From Cricetomys ansorgei (taxonomy: Eukaryota; Chordata; Mammalia; Rodentia; Nesomyidae), in contig JAMJFZ010001074.1 in NCBI GenBank assembly GCA_026225945.1, positions 2,707,001-2,771,000 on the forward strand: a DNA stretch of 64,000 nucleotides. Reading direction: 5' to 3'. The position numbers and the translations under genes were made by a program. This document shows positions 10,512-23,129 of the stretch, piece after piece. The notes below the pieces were generated by a model that had not been told where the DNA came from, made no database searches, and saw only the letters and a list, made by a program, of their open reading frames with translations. Position 1 is the stretch's first letter, and every line of letters begins with the position of its first letter.

Positions 10512-13500
10512 TCAGTGATATCTCTTTTAATACATTCTTCTGACCAGAGTATTTGTAAGTTGAAGTTGAAGCCTTGAGCTGCCAAAAAAGTAAACTTCTA
10601 TAAGTTTCTGGGTAGAATGTGAATGAATACATATAGATGTATATTTCATTTTTTTTCAAAGAAATATTTATTATAATGTGGGCAGAGGAAATACGAATCC
10701 AGTAAATTCAGACTCTACTGCCTAAAGGGCATACTTATGAAGGTGCCTTGCTCACTACATTGGGATCTGAACTCTGCTTTAGAGCAATTATCATTTCCAG
10801 GATAAAGAAGTCCTATTTGACATAATAGTCAATGAGTGCTGGTTCTTTGACAAATCAATTCTAGGGTGTCCATGTTGCCTCTGGCTCACACCTAGAAGTA
10901 CCAGTGGGCAAATCTGCATGTTAGAATCTTCTGCTAGAAAAACCACACACTAGGTCTTCCTAGATTTAGGCTTACATTTTCCCACATTTGGGTGAATGAC
11001 AAGAAACTCAAAACAATGTGTGCGTGTGCATGTGTGTGTTGTGGATTTATTTTAACTTTTAAATAGAGTAATAGAGAATAGATAGTATATGGGGCTAAGT
11101 GTTGGGCCTTGACTAGTCTAGGATTCATTGCTGGGCTAGCATCCTATGAGTCTATCACGAGCTCTTTCTTTTCATGCAATTAAAATTAACAGTGTTCTGG
11201 AATATATTTGTTAATGTCCCTGGCTGGAGCTCTTCTGTGTTGACAACCCTGTTTCTGTACTTTGGGCTTTGGTAAGCAAAAAAAGCCATGTACCCTTTAG
11301 CAGTCTCTAAGACAACCCATTTCTGATGGGCAGGGTGACTCCAGAGCTGGGTCTTGTGAGCCCTTTAGAGAAAATGTGCGGAACAGCTATCTGATGCCAA
11401 GCTGCAAAAGAGAGTCAGTAACAGTGACTGAGAACTAACTATGGACCAAGTATTCTATTAACTGCTTTACTTTTTTTTTTTTTTAATTAATGCTTGCAAT
11501 ATTCCGAAGAAGTCAGCTCTTTCGATCTTATTCAATAGTCTCCGTGAGACTGAGCAAATCATTTACCTAAGCTCACAGATCTAGAAGGTGAGAGGCAAAG
11601 TTTCATCACTGGTTTCTTGTTGCTGGAAAGGTTCTTTCAAACACAGTGTGATGGTCTGTTGACTTTCCATGTTTATTGCATTTAAATTTTTTTTTTCTGC
11701 TGTGCTATGTTAAAATGGAAAATACTTCATAATATACATGCAATAAATGTTTTTGAATTGCCATCTAAAAACAAGCTTGTAATGAAACCAACCATTAAAA
11801 TTTACATAAACTTACTGTATAATAAAATAAAAATATTGTTCCAATTTTAAATGAAATAGATCAAAATAAATATCTAGTGTCATTCCCAGAACTGTCAGCT
11901 TCCCATTATCTGTTCAGTCAATTAGACGTTATCAGCTGTTTGTGTGCTCAAGAGCTTTATTGAATTAACCACCAGCCTTTGCGTGTTTTGTTTGTTGCTA
12001 TGGTGACCGTGGCTTTGCTTTGCTTTGCAGACTGCTGTCAGAAGGAGACCAGCATACACATCCAAACTGGTGATTTTCCCAGTGAAAAGACTTACATGGA
12101 AGGCTGGCTCGCTGCTAATTACTTTTGATAAAGACTTGGGAGACAATGAAAGTGCCCCTTATATTCTCCCAAGAACTCTTTTTCAGTATGTATGTTTAAA
12201 ATCTCAAAACAAAGCCAATGTCAATAACAATATTCCCATGTAACATAGTGTTTCCAAAATGTGGCCAGCAGCTTCAAGTAGCTCAATTTAAAACAAAGGA
12301 GTCCCTACCTCTTCTACAAGTGGGTGAGAAGCCTGCACGGGAGGATCCAGAACGTGTGTGAACAACCCTGGAAGAATCACGTCTTATATTTTTATTTGTC
12401 CCCCAACGTTTTATTTTTGTGGGGGGGGTGACTGTGGCTTTTTCTGAATTTTCATGGTACGGTAAAATTTTATTACTGTGGAGGTAGAAGCGTTATTACA
12501 ACCCGCGAGGGGTAATTTTGGTTTTAAGCTGTGCTGGTTCATGCTCCCAGGCCACAGAGGCTAGCCTCCACCCTCAGTGCGGATTTCTGGACTTCGCTTG
12601 TGTAGTTTGTGACCTGGGAACGTGAAGTAAGGGAGAGTATTCTCAACATTCCCGACAAAGCCACAATAGCCTGCGCTTCCAGTGAGAAAAGTTCTTGTTC
12701 CCAACATCCTCCTCTCTCTCTTCCCCATTGTATCTGCTGGCCCGCGGCCCCTCTTGACTGTCTCTGGCTGCTCTTCCTGCACTGATTTTCTCACTGCACT
12801 GGCTGGTTAGCATGTTAAGTATCGTGAGAATAAGCTGCTCCCTGTGCTGGCGCAGCTTTTTGAACGAAACATTTCCTTTCCTTGTGCATGCCAAGGAGTT
12901 ACTTCCGTAGGGAAAAAAGCTGGAGTGCTGATTGGAAACACGCATGGTTGCTGGTTTAGATTTGGCTGGTTTGCAACTGGCAGGGCTTGGGAGAGATAGG
13001 AGAGAGGGCTTCTCCTGGTTCTGAGGTGGGTCTCACATCTGCTTTGTATTAGGAGCACTGTGGAGTAAAGACTTTAAAATTAACTTAGTTGTGGAATAAT
13101 AAGCAGGCTTCTAAATATGGGGGATTTAGACGATTGCCCTCAAAAATGAGAGGACAGCTTCCCATCCTCTGAGTGCCTTACTCTTTCCAAGACAGTTTAG
13201 CACTAAATAGAAACTGGGGTTGCGTCCTGTACTCTCATTGCAGGGGACAAAGGTGCTCCTCTGCTCCCTCCTCCACAGGGGCTGCGGGCATGCTATGTAG
13301 GACACAAGCAATCATCCAGAGTTCATCTCTGCTCTTCTGTGACTGAGAGCAACCACCATATCCTTGTTTCCTGGTGTAACGGCAGGCCTCTTGTTCTGGA
13401 GCTGTCTGCTGTCTCTCTAGAAGTAGACACTATGACCTAGACGTACAAAAGAAAAAAAGGATGTATTATAAAATTTCCTGCTGGTTATATGAAAGGGAAA

Positions 13501-13929
13501 ATGGTAATAATGGAGTCTAAGTGAGTACAGGAAAGAGAGGGTAAAGCAGAAGATGGGGCTGAGGGAGGGACCGTTAACGCTAAGGATGTTTGAAAAAGGC
13601 ACGGAAACTTAGTTTATGTTTCTTTAATATGGGTATGTACACAGCCATATAAAAGAGTGTAACTGCAGTTGCCCTACAGAGGGGGTTATGCTTATCCCAG
13701 AGGCCATCTGTTGCCAAATAAAAGCCCAGTGGTAAGTGCAGGGTGTTCTCCTCAAGTTGTTGGTCAGGGGTGTTCTGGAGACCTCCCCAAAATAATATGA
13801 GACATTGCTTTTTCTCTTGATGGCCATCTTATTGATGGTAAGACCCTATTGCTGAAAACACCATACACATTGGTCACAGAACGTGGAGAAAATTAAGTTG
13901 ATGCTCACCAACTAGTACTGACTTCCTGA
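10512..13929. other. Long unique stretch, no gene recognised
   Basis: 3.4 kb with almost no recognisable repeats. Positions 12470-13060 are more GC-rich than their surroundings and carry several overlapping minus-strand frames of 70-100 codons, none with a domain I know. There is a run of nine G at 12421-12429 and a poly-T run near 11470. Low repeat density would fit a conserved non-coding region, but that cannot be shown without alignment. Confidence 0.45.
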
Positions 13930-14812
13930 CTCCCCTCTGGCAATCTCTCTTAGTACTGGAAAATGCTCTTCAGGATGCTGGGGGAAAGAAGCCATTCACA
14001 TTTTTACCCAGATATGAACCCTGTGAACTGCAATAATGACCAGTGTGGCCAGATATACCGATGGGTGCCTGGCATGCGTGTTATGGGAATAATCACCAAC
14101 TCTCACGTTGAAAAATCACAGCGTGATACTGCAAATCTGGCTAACAACCCACAGTTAGAGATCTTACAGGCCCCAATGTGGAGCCTACTACTTTTATTTT
14201 CTAAATGGATGCAGTATCAAACTGCCCTCGGAATTCTTAACCTCATCAGGGAAGTTTCTATGTGAGGCTAACGCAGACACGCACGCGTGATCAAAGTGCA
14301 GAGAACAGTAGGCTGAAGGATCGTTCAGCCACAGACGATCGACATCTACATCACACTCCTCTCCCCGAGGCTTAGGGAGCACTGTGGAAAAAGGATTAAA
14401 AAGATGGTAAGAGCCAGAGGTGAGGGAGGACTAGAACAGACAGCAGTGTCTTCCGACATGGCAGGACTGCTGCACATAGTAGCAGCCAAAGTTGCCCGTA
14501 AGAGGTCAAGCCAGTCAGCGTTCTAGTATGAGGTGGCAAGTTTATGAGTTTCCACTCCGAACTGAGGCACTATGGTTTCTGGAGGAGAGTCAATCTTCGT
14601 CCAGGGTGTGGTCCTTCCTAGTGAACCATCCTCGGGGACATGGTCTCACACTCAGACGTCTATTGAAATTGGAGTTGATGGGCAAAAACCCATCAGAAAC
14701 AAATCAATGGAACAAAAAATAGTTGGGGGCCAATCTGGGAGGATTTAAGATAAATATGATCAAAGCGTGCATGAAATCCTCGAAGAATTGATAAATAAAT
14801 TTTAAAAAACTT
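13930..14812 (+). mobile_element. L1 3'UTR (Lx-like), sense
   Basis: 14340-14812 follows the order of a rodent L1 3'UTR: AGGCTTAGGGAGCACTGTGG, the GTAAGAGCCAGAGG block, GACATGGCAGGACTGCTGCA, GAGGTCAAGCCAGTCAGCGT, and the 3' end with AATATGATCAAAGCGTGCAT, GAAATCCTC and an ATAAATAAATTTTAAAAAA tail. The upstream portion 13930-14330 is weaker but similar to the same 3'UTR (GTTATGGGAATAATCACCAA). Confidence 0.65.
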
Positions 14813-15625
14813 TCTTGATTGGTCTTCTTCTATTCTAATTTTGATTTCTTTCAAAGTCACATTCATAATCTGAAAACGCTTAGCCTTCCGAGTACTAGTT
14901 TCTATACCGTGTCATTTATTTAATTAATTTCCTTTTTCTCTCTCCATATTGAGTATTGAACAGCATATTTTTCTTGGCTCAGAGTGATACTTGGGATATC
15001 AGAAGTGTGTCACGGCAGAATATTGGCTGAGTAAGCCAAGACAGCAATGGAGAACACTCATGACACCTGAAGGGCACTTCTAGAAGTTTCTTGAAACTCT
15101 TGGGAGTTTTGATGATGTAACTTTGACAAGAAGATTAGAGTTCCAGAGTTGTTACACAGCTACCTGTGACCAATGTGACCTGCATTTTGGGACTAGGAAG
15201 GAGGCAGCCTCTTCTGATCCGTGGAAAGTGGAAGGCTGATAATATTGCAGAGTAGTCTCCAGGCTACTTTCATTAGCCCTGACTTGGATGCTTTTTTGCA
15301 TTCTGGAATCATCTCTTATATAAGGCATAAATCCACAGGGAAAGGGCTAATTAGTTCACTTCCTTGGCGGTGATCTCGTTCCACAACTCTATGGTTTCCC
15401 CTCATCAAACAGCTCCTAAATCATTGCTTTTACAGTTGTTTAAGTCGCTTTTAATTTTAAAGGTCAGGTCAGAGAGCCAGAGATCACGTTAGGAAATGAG
15501 GCCTTATGATAAGGAACAATTTTACATCTTGTCATGAGAATATTTGCAACGTTACTTTGTACTTTCACTGCTACAAAGTGAGGAAGGTCACCTAATTATG
15601 CCTTAATTGAGTTTTTTTTTAAAGG
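14813..15625. other. No gene or confident repeat
   Basis: Unique AT-rich DNA between an L1 end and a B1 insertion. Confidence 0.5.
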
Positions 15626-15798
15626 TGTAATTAGTCAGGTGGTGGTGGCACACAACTTTAATCCCAGCACTTGGGAGGCAGAGACAGGCGGATCTCTGTG
15701 AGTTCGAGGCCAGCCTGGTCTACAGAGTGAGTTCCAGGACAGCCAGAGTTACAACAGAGAAACCCTGTCTCGAAAAACCAAAAAAAAAGCTGTAATTA
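15626..15798 (+). mobile_element. Full-length B1 SINE with target-site duplication
   Basis: The B1 body 15634-15790 contains GTGGTGGTGGCACACAACTT, TAATCCCAGCACTTGGGAGG, the AGTTCGAGGCCAGCCTGGTC box B, GTTCCAGGACAGCCAGAG and GAAACCCTGTCTCGAAAAAC with an A tail. It is flanked by the 8-bp direct repeat TGTAATTA at 15626-15633 and 15791-15798. One of the least diverged SINEs here. Confidence 0.95.
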
Positions 15799-17240
15799 AA
15801 ATTATTATTGCTCTCTCAGGTATAGGAGAGAGAGTCAGGCCATCCAAAGGGGACTTTCCATAAGTACAAAGGTGTTCCAGCCACTACTTAAGTCCCTGAA
15901 ATGGCTGTAAGGGAAAATCTTATTCTTTGTGATGCACAATTTATAATTTTAAAGTCATATGTTGAGAAGAAGACAAAAGGGCCTTTGGAAACCATCTAAA
16001 TATTGTCAATCTCTAAGAGTACCAAATGTTTTGTTTTTTAACTTATAAGAAAAAGCCTAATTAATGTGGGTGCACTAGTAATGAGAAATAAATTTCCTTC
16101 ATCTTTGATAAAAGTGTCTCGAGTTTCTGCAGTTTACATGCAGATTCACCATTGCCTCTCTAACTCCTGCTGGTAAGAACTGGCTACTTCCAAGTTGGAT
16201 GAGTAATTGACTTACTTTCTCTTCTAATTCAGTATTTCCAGGAATTGGGAGAATTAGTTGCAATGGGAAATGGCCAAAGCTTTGGCTCCTACCTGTGGGC
16301 CAAATGACCATTCCAGATTCTATTATTCTGGCCTCTCTGAGGCTGCCCTTGGGGATGGCTACAGAGAAACTTTCCCTCTTTAAGGAATTATGTACATGGT
16401 CATGATGCAGAACCTTCAAGTGTTCAGAATGAGGTAGACACAGAAACCTGGCTAGTGCAGTTTTGTTAATGCTTCCAAAGCCAACTTTAAAGAATAATGT
16501 GGAAGAGTTTAACTTCTACTGAAGCTGAAAGCAGCACTCGATATAATTTAAATGAATCTCTACATTTTAAAAGGCAGCAAATGGACACATGTGTTAGCTA
16601 AGATCACAAAAGTAGTTAGAGGCTCTGAGACAATCCAAGTAGACTCATTGGAGTAGATTTGGCACAGTTTTGGCAAATTGTCTCTAAAACATTGGTTCTC
16701 TGCTCACCAACCCTCCAAAAGCACCATGTTCTTGGAAAACAGGAGATTGTTTGCAAACAAATTCCTTAAAAATCATAGTTAGAAAATCAAGTAAAAAGGC
16801 AGTGACAGTCAAATTTTGGGGAAGAATTAAAAGTTATTCTACCTTATCTAGTTTGTGAAATAAAAATAAACATATCTAAGTTTTAGTAATATTGTTTAGT
16901 TTTCTTACTTATGCCCATTGAAGTAGACTATATGGCCCTGACTACCATGTTAGAAAAATGATTGGCATTTTCCTGAACTCTACAATCCCATTTCTTTGAG
17001 GGAACATTGGTACACATCGGCCAACATTGGTAAAAAGAAGCAATATGTAGTTCAAAAGATGCATGATTACTTGTTTCCAAGTACAGAGAACAATACAGCC
17101 AGGAAGAAAGTATATTGACCTCTTGAAGTTTCTGAGGAGAGGATTTCTGAGATACTAATGCCCTGCTTAGTATCTTAATTGTTTATGTCAAAATTATGTT
17201 TTAAGGAAGATATAAATTATCCAGAAAGGGGCATATTGAC
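15799..17240. other. No gene; 106-codon minus-strand frame only
   Basis: A minus-strand frame at 16099-16419 has no recognised domain and no poly-A or exon context. It could be a decayed ancient repeat. The rest is AT-rich unique sequence. Confidence 0.45.
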
Positions 17241-17935
17241 ACTGCAGGGCTGGCCAGGCACAGGAAGGACATTGTAGAGTCGGGAGCTGATTCCTAATGG
17301 TATTCTGCTCAGCTCAGAGATCCCGTGCCTAGCCCAGTCATCATCAGAGAGGTTTCCTCTGGTAGTTTATGCAAGCAAATGCAGAGGCCCAGGGCCAAAC
17401 ATTGGACAGAGCTTAGGGAACCCCACTGAAGGGGGGATTTCAAGGACCAGAGCGGTTGAGGACACCAGGAGAAAATGGCCCATGGAGCCTAATGACTAGG
17501 ACTCATAGGGGCAGACACAGAGTCAGCAGGGTACAACATATATAAGTGTACATAAATATACACTACATATATCTGGCTTGGTGTTGTTGTAGAACTCCTA
17601 AATGTTGGAGTGTATATGTGTGGGGTCTCTGACCATTTTACCTGCCCTTGGGATGCTCTTCCTCCTGCTCGGCTGCCTTGTCCAGCCTTGAAGTCGGGAC
17701 TTGTGCCTGGACTTGTTCCATCTTGTTATGCCCTGTTTGATGGATAACCCTGGGAGAAGGGACCTTTTCTGAGGAGAAGCAGGGTGGGGGTGGGAGTAAG
17801 GCATGGATCTGGGGTGAGGGGAGACGGGAAGAACCGGGAGGTAGGGGAGGGAGTGGAGATTGGGATTGGGATGCATTGTACAGGAGAAGAAAAAAAACCA
17901 GGCACAGGAAGTGTGATTAAAAAAAAAACTAAACT
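17241..17935 (+). mobile_element. L1 3'UTR, sense
   Basis: Closely parallels the 3'UTR of the long L1 at 36200-36900 of this window: ACTGCAGGGCTGGCC, TCATCATCAGAGAGGTTTCC, CAGGGCCAAACATTGGACAG, TGGCTTGGTGTTGTTGTAGA, GACTTGTTCCATCTTGTTAT, the G-rich stretch 17780-17860, and the end GATGCATTGTACAGGAGAAG with an A-rich tail to 17935. It is 5'-truncated, with no ORF2. Confidence 0.9.
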
Positions 17936-20455
17936 AAACTAAGTTTTCTCCCAGACCCTATACTAATAAGTGATATCTCTTAATAGAACTAGGTTTAAAT
18001 GTGACTATTTTGGCTTTAAAATCATGTAGAGTTTTCCTCTTTTTTTTTTGTGGTGGGTTAGTTTCAGAACTTTTAGATACCAAAATGTGAAGATGCTAAT
18101 GTCTTTTATAAAATGAAGCAGTATACCCTAGGTACATCCTTCCATAGACTTACATTACCTTTAGATTGCTTATGATACTTAAGAATGAAAATGACAAATA
18201 AATATGTATTGTCCACTGAATAAAGACAAGGAAAATGACTGTAAATGTTCAGTGCAAACACAATTCTTTTTTCAGTTTTTAATCTATGTTTGGTTGAATT
18301 TATAGACATAATTATCCCATACAGAGGATCCAGTACATTTCTCTGAAAGATTTTAATGTGCTTTTGCTACAATCAGGTGGATATAAATGAGATCTATGGT
18401 TTATCTTTTGTTGAAAGGATTCTGAATCTAACAACTAGTGGCCTGGAAGATGCTGATATCTAGTACAGACTAATTCTCTTGCTAATGATTGCGTAGGCAG
18501 ACACCGGCCCATGATGTTCCCATTTATTTATTCAACTTTAGAGAGGTTTGGAATATGATAAAGAGCATTTATTATGAGGGTGTGTCTAAAAGAAAAGCAG
18601 CACTAAATTTTCTTTGAGCTACGACAATGTCAAGAAGAAGGATGCCCTGTGACCTGGTATTTGGAATGTAGGTGATTCGTATATTCTCTAGTTCAAGGAC
18701 AGTTTTCAGGGGAAAACTCTGGGAAACAGGGTAACCAATTCAATCACTGCTGTTATGTTTTGGGATTTCTGATTTTTCATCCTGGGTCTTTTCTTACTGG
18801 GAAATTTATCCTTGCTGGATTTGGTTTGGTTGGTTGTCTCTAAGCAAGTGCATTTAAAAAAAAAATCAGAGGCATTTCAGTTGTACGAAATGGAAGGCAG
18901 TTCTCTGATGACTATTGTCATGAAAGTAGTCATGGCGGTTTTCTTATTTAAAGTTTTCTGCCATTTTAGACAGTCCACAAAGAAGAGGGCTTTTTGAGTA
19001 TTCTGCCAATGAACTAGAGCCTGGGTCAAGGGCCACCAGAGATGCATTGCTGGTTTCTCTTGGGAACTCAGGCTGTTTTACCAAACCAACAGTTTGAGAA
19101 ACCTGGGAAAAACGACTGACATAAAAACTTTAATCATATTAAAAGTCATTCTGCAACTTGGTGGAGATATTTATTTAAACATTTTTTTAGTGGCCTCTGT
19201 GGGCTAGATCTACTTTATATGTAGAGTCCAGAGAGCCTCTCTCAGTTTCCCTTTCCATGCTACCAACTCCTCAGGACCGACTTGTACTTATATCATTACA
19301 GAATCTAGAGGCAAGAAACTCAGGAGGAATTGAAGGAATAGCATGGAATCACATTTCCTATATGTCACACCCTTCACCTCCCACACATGTGCACTCTTAA
19401 TGAAACCTAATGGGGACCCTTTCCAGCTGCAGAGACAATGGGAACAATACCAGGTGTTCTTTCAACAGCAACTGTGGTGAGAAAAAAGGTTGCTTCCTTC
19501 ACTTTGTTGGCTCTGCTAAATTATCCACAAAGTACACGTGAACAATCAAAGCCAGGTGACTTTGTTCTGTACGAAGAACTAATCATTCTCTGTGATTAAT
19601 AAGATGAAGGAATGTTCTGATAGTCAACCTTCATCCATTGATGTACTTGTCCGTGTACTTAAAAATACTGTGGAAAACCATCTTGTGCTAGCCGATATGT
19701 TAATGGGTGCTTTCCAATACTGAGTAAAGCAACTCATTCGATTCTTTGCTTATGTATATTAATTATATCATGAAGTCCTACCATTGACCCCTCCCCCCAC
19801 TTATAATTCCTCTCCGTCTCCTCCCACCTCTCTCTCACACACACTATTTCACCCTTCTTGTTTTTATTCTTCTTAGTTCATCTTAATATCTAACATAGGG
19901 CACATATTACTTTATTAGTGTTTGTCTTACTCATCACGATGTAAACTTCATGATACTAGGGATGTCTGTATGCCTGGATATGTATATTTGTGTACCCCAA
20001 ACCTGCAAATAGACTCGCAATAAATATTTATTTAGCCAATAAGCCAATGCGTAAAACAATTGAAAGTAGAAACACGACTATAGAATGATATTGAAGACTC
20101 TTATTTTTTAAAATTTGATTCATTTATTAGTAACTATTTCATTTTTCAACTTCCTCCATGTCTTATCATCTCTTCTCTAAAAGCATCAGGAATCATAACA
20201 TCTGAAGGCTTGTTGAAAGCATAATTAATTATGTCTGTGGATTTCTCTGATGTACACATCAGACAGTTAAAGGAAACTGAAATTTCCTGGAAAAACTCAT
20301 TCTTCATAAATTGCTCAGTATATACTTCCAAAAATGATTCCAAAACCATGTGCTCAAAATTATTACTTAGGTTGATAATACCTAGTATCTGGTTCTTATG
20401 AAAACCATGTGAAATCAGGTCTATATGAAAAACACTATTTTTAAGTCCAGCTTTA

Positions 20456-20458
<3 letters not shown>
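17936..20458. other. Mostly unique DNA; weak L2-like trace near 19905-19970
   Basis: Positions 19905-19970 (GTAAACTTCATGATACTAGG) weakly resemble the ancient L2/MIR consensus part TGTAAGCTCCATGAGGGCAG. 19785-19840 is C/T-rich. A minus-strand frame that ends at 20146 is listed separately. No gene is evident. Confidence 0.4.

Positions 20459-20460
<2 letters not shown>
20146..20460 (-). other. Unassigned minus-strand open frame (about 104 codons outside the microsatellite)
   Basis: Reading leftward from the TG/AG array, the minus strand stays open from about 20460 to a stop at 20146, with a C-terminus of FREEMIRHGGS. Composition looks protein-like (mixed charged and hydrophobic residues), but I recognise no family. 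Past the stop there is an AATAAA-like ACTAATAAATGAATC stretch and an A-rich AATTTTAAAAAATAAG, which would suit a decayed processed pseudogene. The upstream 36 codons are only microsatellite translation. It could be chance. Confidence 0.25.

Positions 20461-20536
<76 letters not shown>
20459..20536. repeat. Compound (TG)n(AG)n microsatellite
   Basis: About 15 TG units (20459-20488) switch directly to about 24 GA units (20489-20536). Same order and strand as at 20960 and 58741. Confidence 0.97.
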
Positions 20537-20540
<4 letters not shown>

Positions 20541-20955
20541 TTCTCTTACTGACCTGAAAGTAGGCCACGTTGAGTGGCTAGCAAATTCCAAGGATCTCCC
20601 TTTCCTCCTTTTTATGGTGGGTTCCAGGGAGTGAGCTCAGGTGCTGTTGATTTCGAGTATCTCACTGATTAAGCTCTCCTCACAGCCTTTGCTCTTTTCT
20701 TTAGATAAACAACGCACAGGCATTGGTTTTATTGTAATTAAATTTTAGGACTGTGTTTTACTCTGAGAGCACATGTGTTATTGTGGGAAAGTAGAGGATG
20801 GTGGTAGAGCAGCTCATGACCTTGCTTTTCCTGCTGTGTGAAGTTCAGAGATGGAGTAGGAAGGAAGATAGATCATTTGTTGAGAGTTACAGCTCATTTT
20901 GGCTTAATCAGTTATGAATGTGATTTCCCATTCTGGTGTATGTGTGCCTAGGCAT

Positions 20956-20959
<4 letters not shown>
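20537..20959. other. Unique spacer between two compound microsatellites
   Basis: No repeat or gene seen. It separates two (TG)n(AG)n arrays by about 420 bp. Confidence 0.5.
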
Positions 20960-21047
<88 letters not shown>

Positions 21048-21091
21048 GGGAAGGGGGGAGGGAGAGGGAGAGGGAGAGGGAGAGAGAGAGG
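20960..21091. repeat. Compound (TG)n(AG)n array with G-rich purine tail
   Basis: TG units 20960-20998, AG units 20999-21044, then a GGGGGAAGGGGGGAGGGAGA-type purine tract to 21091. This gives a pure polypurine run of roughly 90 bases. Confidence 0.97.
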
Positions 21092-21251
21092 GATTTTGTG
21101 AGGTCACATTGACAAATGTTCAAACACTTGTGTCCTAAGACCTGCTGTTTCCATCCTGTTCCTTCCTTGGGGAAACACACTTTCAAGAAATTCAAACCAA
21201 GATGTGTTTCTCTCACTGTATGCAGGTGATCAGGAAAGCTTGCTAAACTAG

Positions 21252-21420
21252 AAAGTGTTAAGCTGGGAGGTGGTAGTGCACCCTTTAATCCCAGCACTCA
21301 GGAGGCAGAGGCAGGCAGATCACTGAGTTTGAGGCCAGCCTGGTCTACAGAGTGAGTTCCAGGACAGCCAGAGTTACAACAGAGAAATTCTATCTTGAAA
21401 ACAAAACAAAACAAAGTGTT
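21252..21420 (+). mobile_element. B1 SINE with target-site duplication
   Basis: The body 21260-21412 contains GGAGGTGGTAGTGCACCC, TTTAATCCCAGCACTCAGGA, GAGGCCAGCCTGGTCTACAG, GTTCCAGGACAGCCAGAG and an AAAACAAAACAAAAC tail. The direct repeat AAAGTGTT flanks it (21252-21259 and 21413-21420). It shares the GTTACAACAGAGAAA variant with the B1 at 15634. Confidence 0.93.
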
Positions 21421-21857
21421 GAGAATTTATTTTCAGTGTTGTTTTGCCTTCCAGGTCGAGATCCCACATGCAGAATAAAGTCAAACACAGCATTCAGTTG
21501 AGATTCTCAGAGAAAAACTCTCTGGATACAGTTTTACCTGTATTCAGCTATAACTCTTGAATCCATAAACTTATTTCACCCTCCATATTTTTGTTTTGAG
21601 TTGTATTTTACCACTTGTAGCCAAAAACCATGCTAACATATATCTAACCTCCACAATGTGGGGTAAATCAGACATTGAGTTATCGGTTTCATCTCAGTTA
21701 TTGTAGTGGCAAAGTATTTATTCTGTGTTCTGAAACTGGTGTTACTGAACTGATCCCTGAATTGCATTGCATTGCTCATAGACACGGTGACCTGCTCAGG
21801 ATGACTTGAACCTGTGAAACATGAAATAGACAGATGTCTTAGAGATGCCCTTGCCTT
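21421..21857. other. No gene or confident repeat
   Basis: Unique sequence between the B1 and a probable dispersed repeat. Confidence 0.5.
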
Positions 21858-22350
21858 CATGTTAGTGACCTTTCTTATCACCGTGACTATCAGACAAAAG
21901 CAAACTAAAGGAGGAAAAATTTACTATGGCTCTTATTTTTACAGAGTACAATCTATCACAGTGGGGAAGTCTGCTGGCCAGATGAGTTCCTGTCCGAAGC
22001 AGAGGGAGTGTCAGGTGGCTTGCTCTTATCTTGGCAGATTAAGGAGCAAAGAGTGCAGCAGAATGCTTTGCCAAGAGGTTTTTAGTCCTGTGCAGCCTTC
22101 CTTATGGTTACATGCCAGCTGGACTTCTGGGAATTTTACTTAAAACATAAAGGAGACTGTTTCCAGTTGCAAGAAATTTTTTGTCCTGCTACAGAGAACT
22201 CACCCTGCCTTTGATGACTCATATCCTCTAACTAATTCCCACTGTCTAACAGTTCCACAATGTCTCAAGAAAGTACCACCAGCTGGAGGCTGAGCAATCC
22301 AGCACGTGATCCAGCAAGGAACATTCACATCCCAACCACACCACCACCCC
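21858..22350 (+). mobile_element. Probable dispersed rodent repeat, class uncertain
   Basis: GTTAGTGACCTTTCTTATCA, GACTATCAGACAAAAGCAAA, AAAGGAGGAAAAATTTACTA and AGTACAATCTATCACAGTGG follow the order of a common rodent dispersed repeat I remember but cannot name with certainty (a non-autonomous DNA transposon or a MaLR-like LTR). Part of it (22060-22137) is shared with 29367-29447 in this window, which supports a repeat. Confidence 0.45.
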
Positions 22351-23129
22351 ATATGACTGTATGCGTATGATGCCCCCAAGGACAGTTTCCTTGGGTGTCT
22401 ATTAGCTTTCACTCATTTTACAGCCATTTTACTTAGTGAAAAGTTTATTTCCTTTTTCTTAAGAGGCTACCCATGGGCTCCTACGTTTTTGGATAGCATA
22501 TTTTGTATTAATGAATTTGTTCTGAATGTATTTTCTTTTAGGTAACATTCTCTAATCATTCTTTTATTTTATTTACCAGTCAGAACATTTTTTCAAAGAA
22601 AAAAATGCTCATTTTATTTTCAGTATTATTAGGCTATGATAAATACAGAGTGCTAAGTTGAATCTGACATTCTTCCATTTAGCTCACTGAACTGTGCCCT
22701 TTTTATTACAAGTACATACATCCCGGGTGCACTGCCTGCTTTGATTGAATTTAAAGCTTTTATGATTTAATCCTATTCTATAAGCAGAAGTTAAAACCGA
22801 GTCTTATATCTTTACTAGATAAGTGTTTAAAGTTGTGTTCATTCTCACCAATTTCTCTGCCAAAGTGGCAGGTTTTCATTTGGAGTGTCATAAAATGCAT
22901 TTGTTTTAGTGGACAGAATTATGAAATGACTATATTTTAACGATGCTGTTTTCTTTGTTTGGTATCCAGGCCATTGCTATAATTTTCCAATCTAGTCATG
23001 GATAAAATGTTTTAGGCAGTATTTAGGATGGCTTGACTCCACCATGCAAAAACATACTGCTGATATCATAAACCCTTGCAATGTTGGAGACATATTTCAA
23101 TGTGTAGATTCAAACGTGTTATGAGACTG
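22351..23129. other. No gene or confident repeat
   Basis: AT-rich unique DNA. Confidence 0.45.

Noticed and set aside
12561..13058. Cluster of minus-strand frames in a GC-richer block as a possible gene
   Set aside because: The frames overlap in different phases, none has a domain, and no splice or poly-A context supports an exon.
17253..17910. GGCACAGGAAG occurring near both ends of an L1 3'UTR as a target-site duplication
   Set aside because: The left copy lies within 3'UTR sequence that is also present in the related L1 near 36280, so it is not at the insertion edge.
20904..21297. 129-codon Ser-Leu/His-Thr frame
   Set aside because: Translation of the TG/AG array plus part of a B1 SINE.
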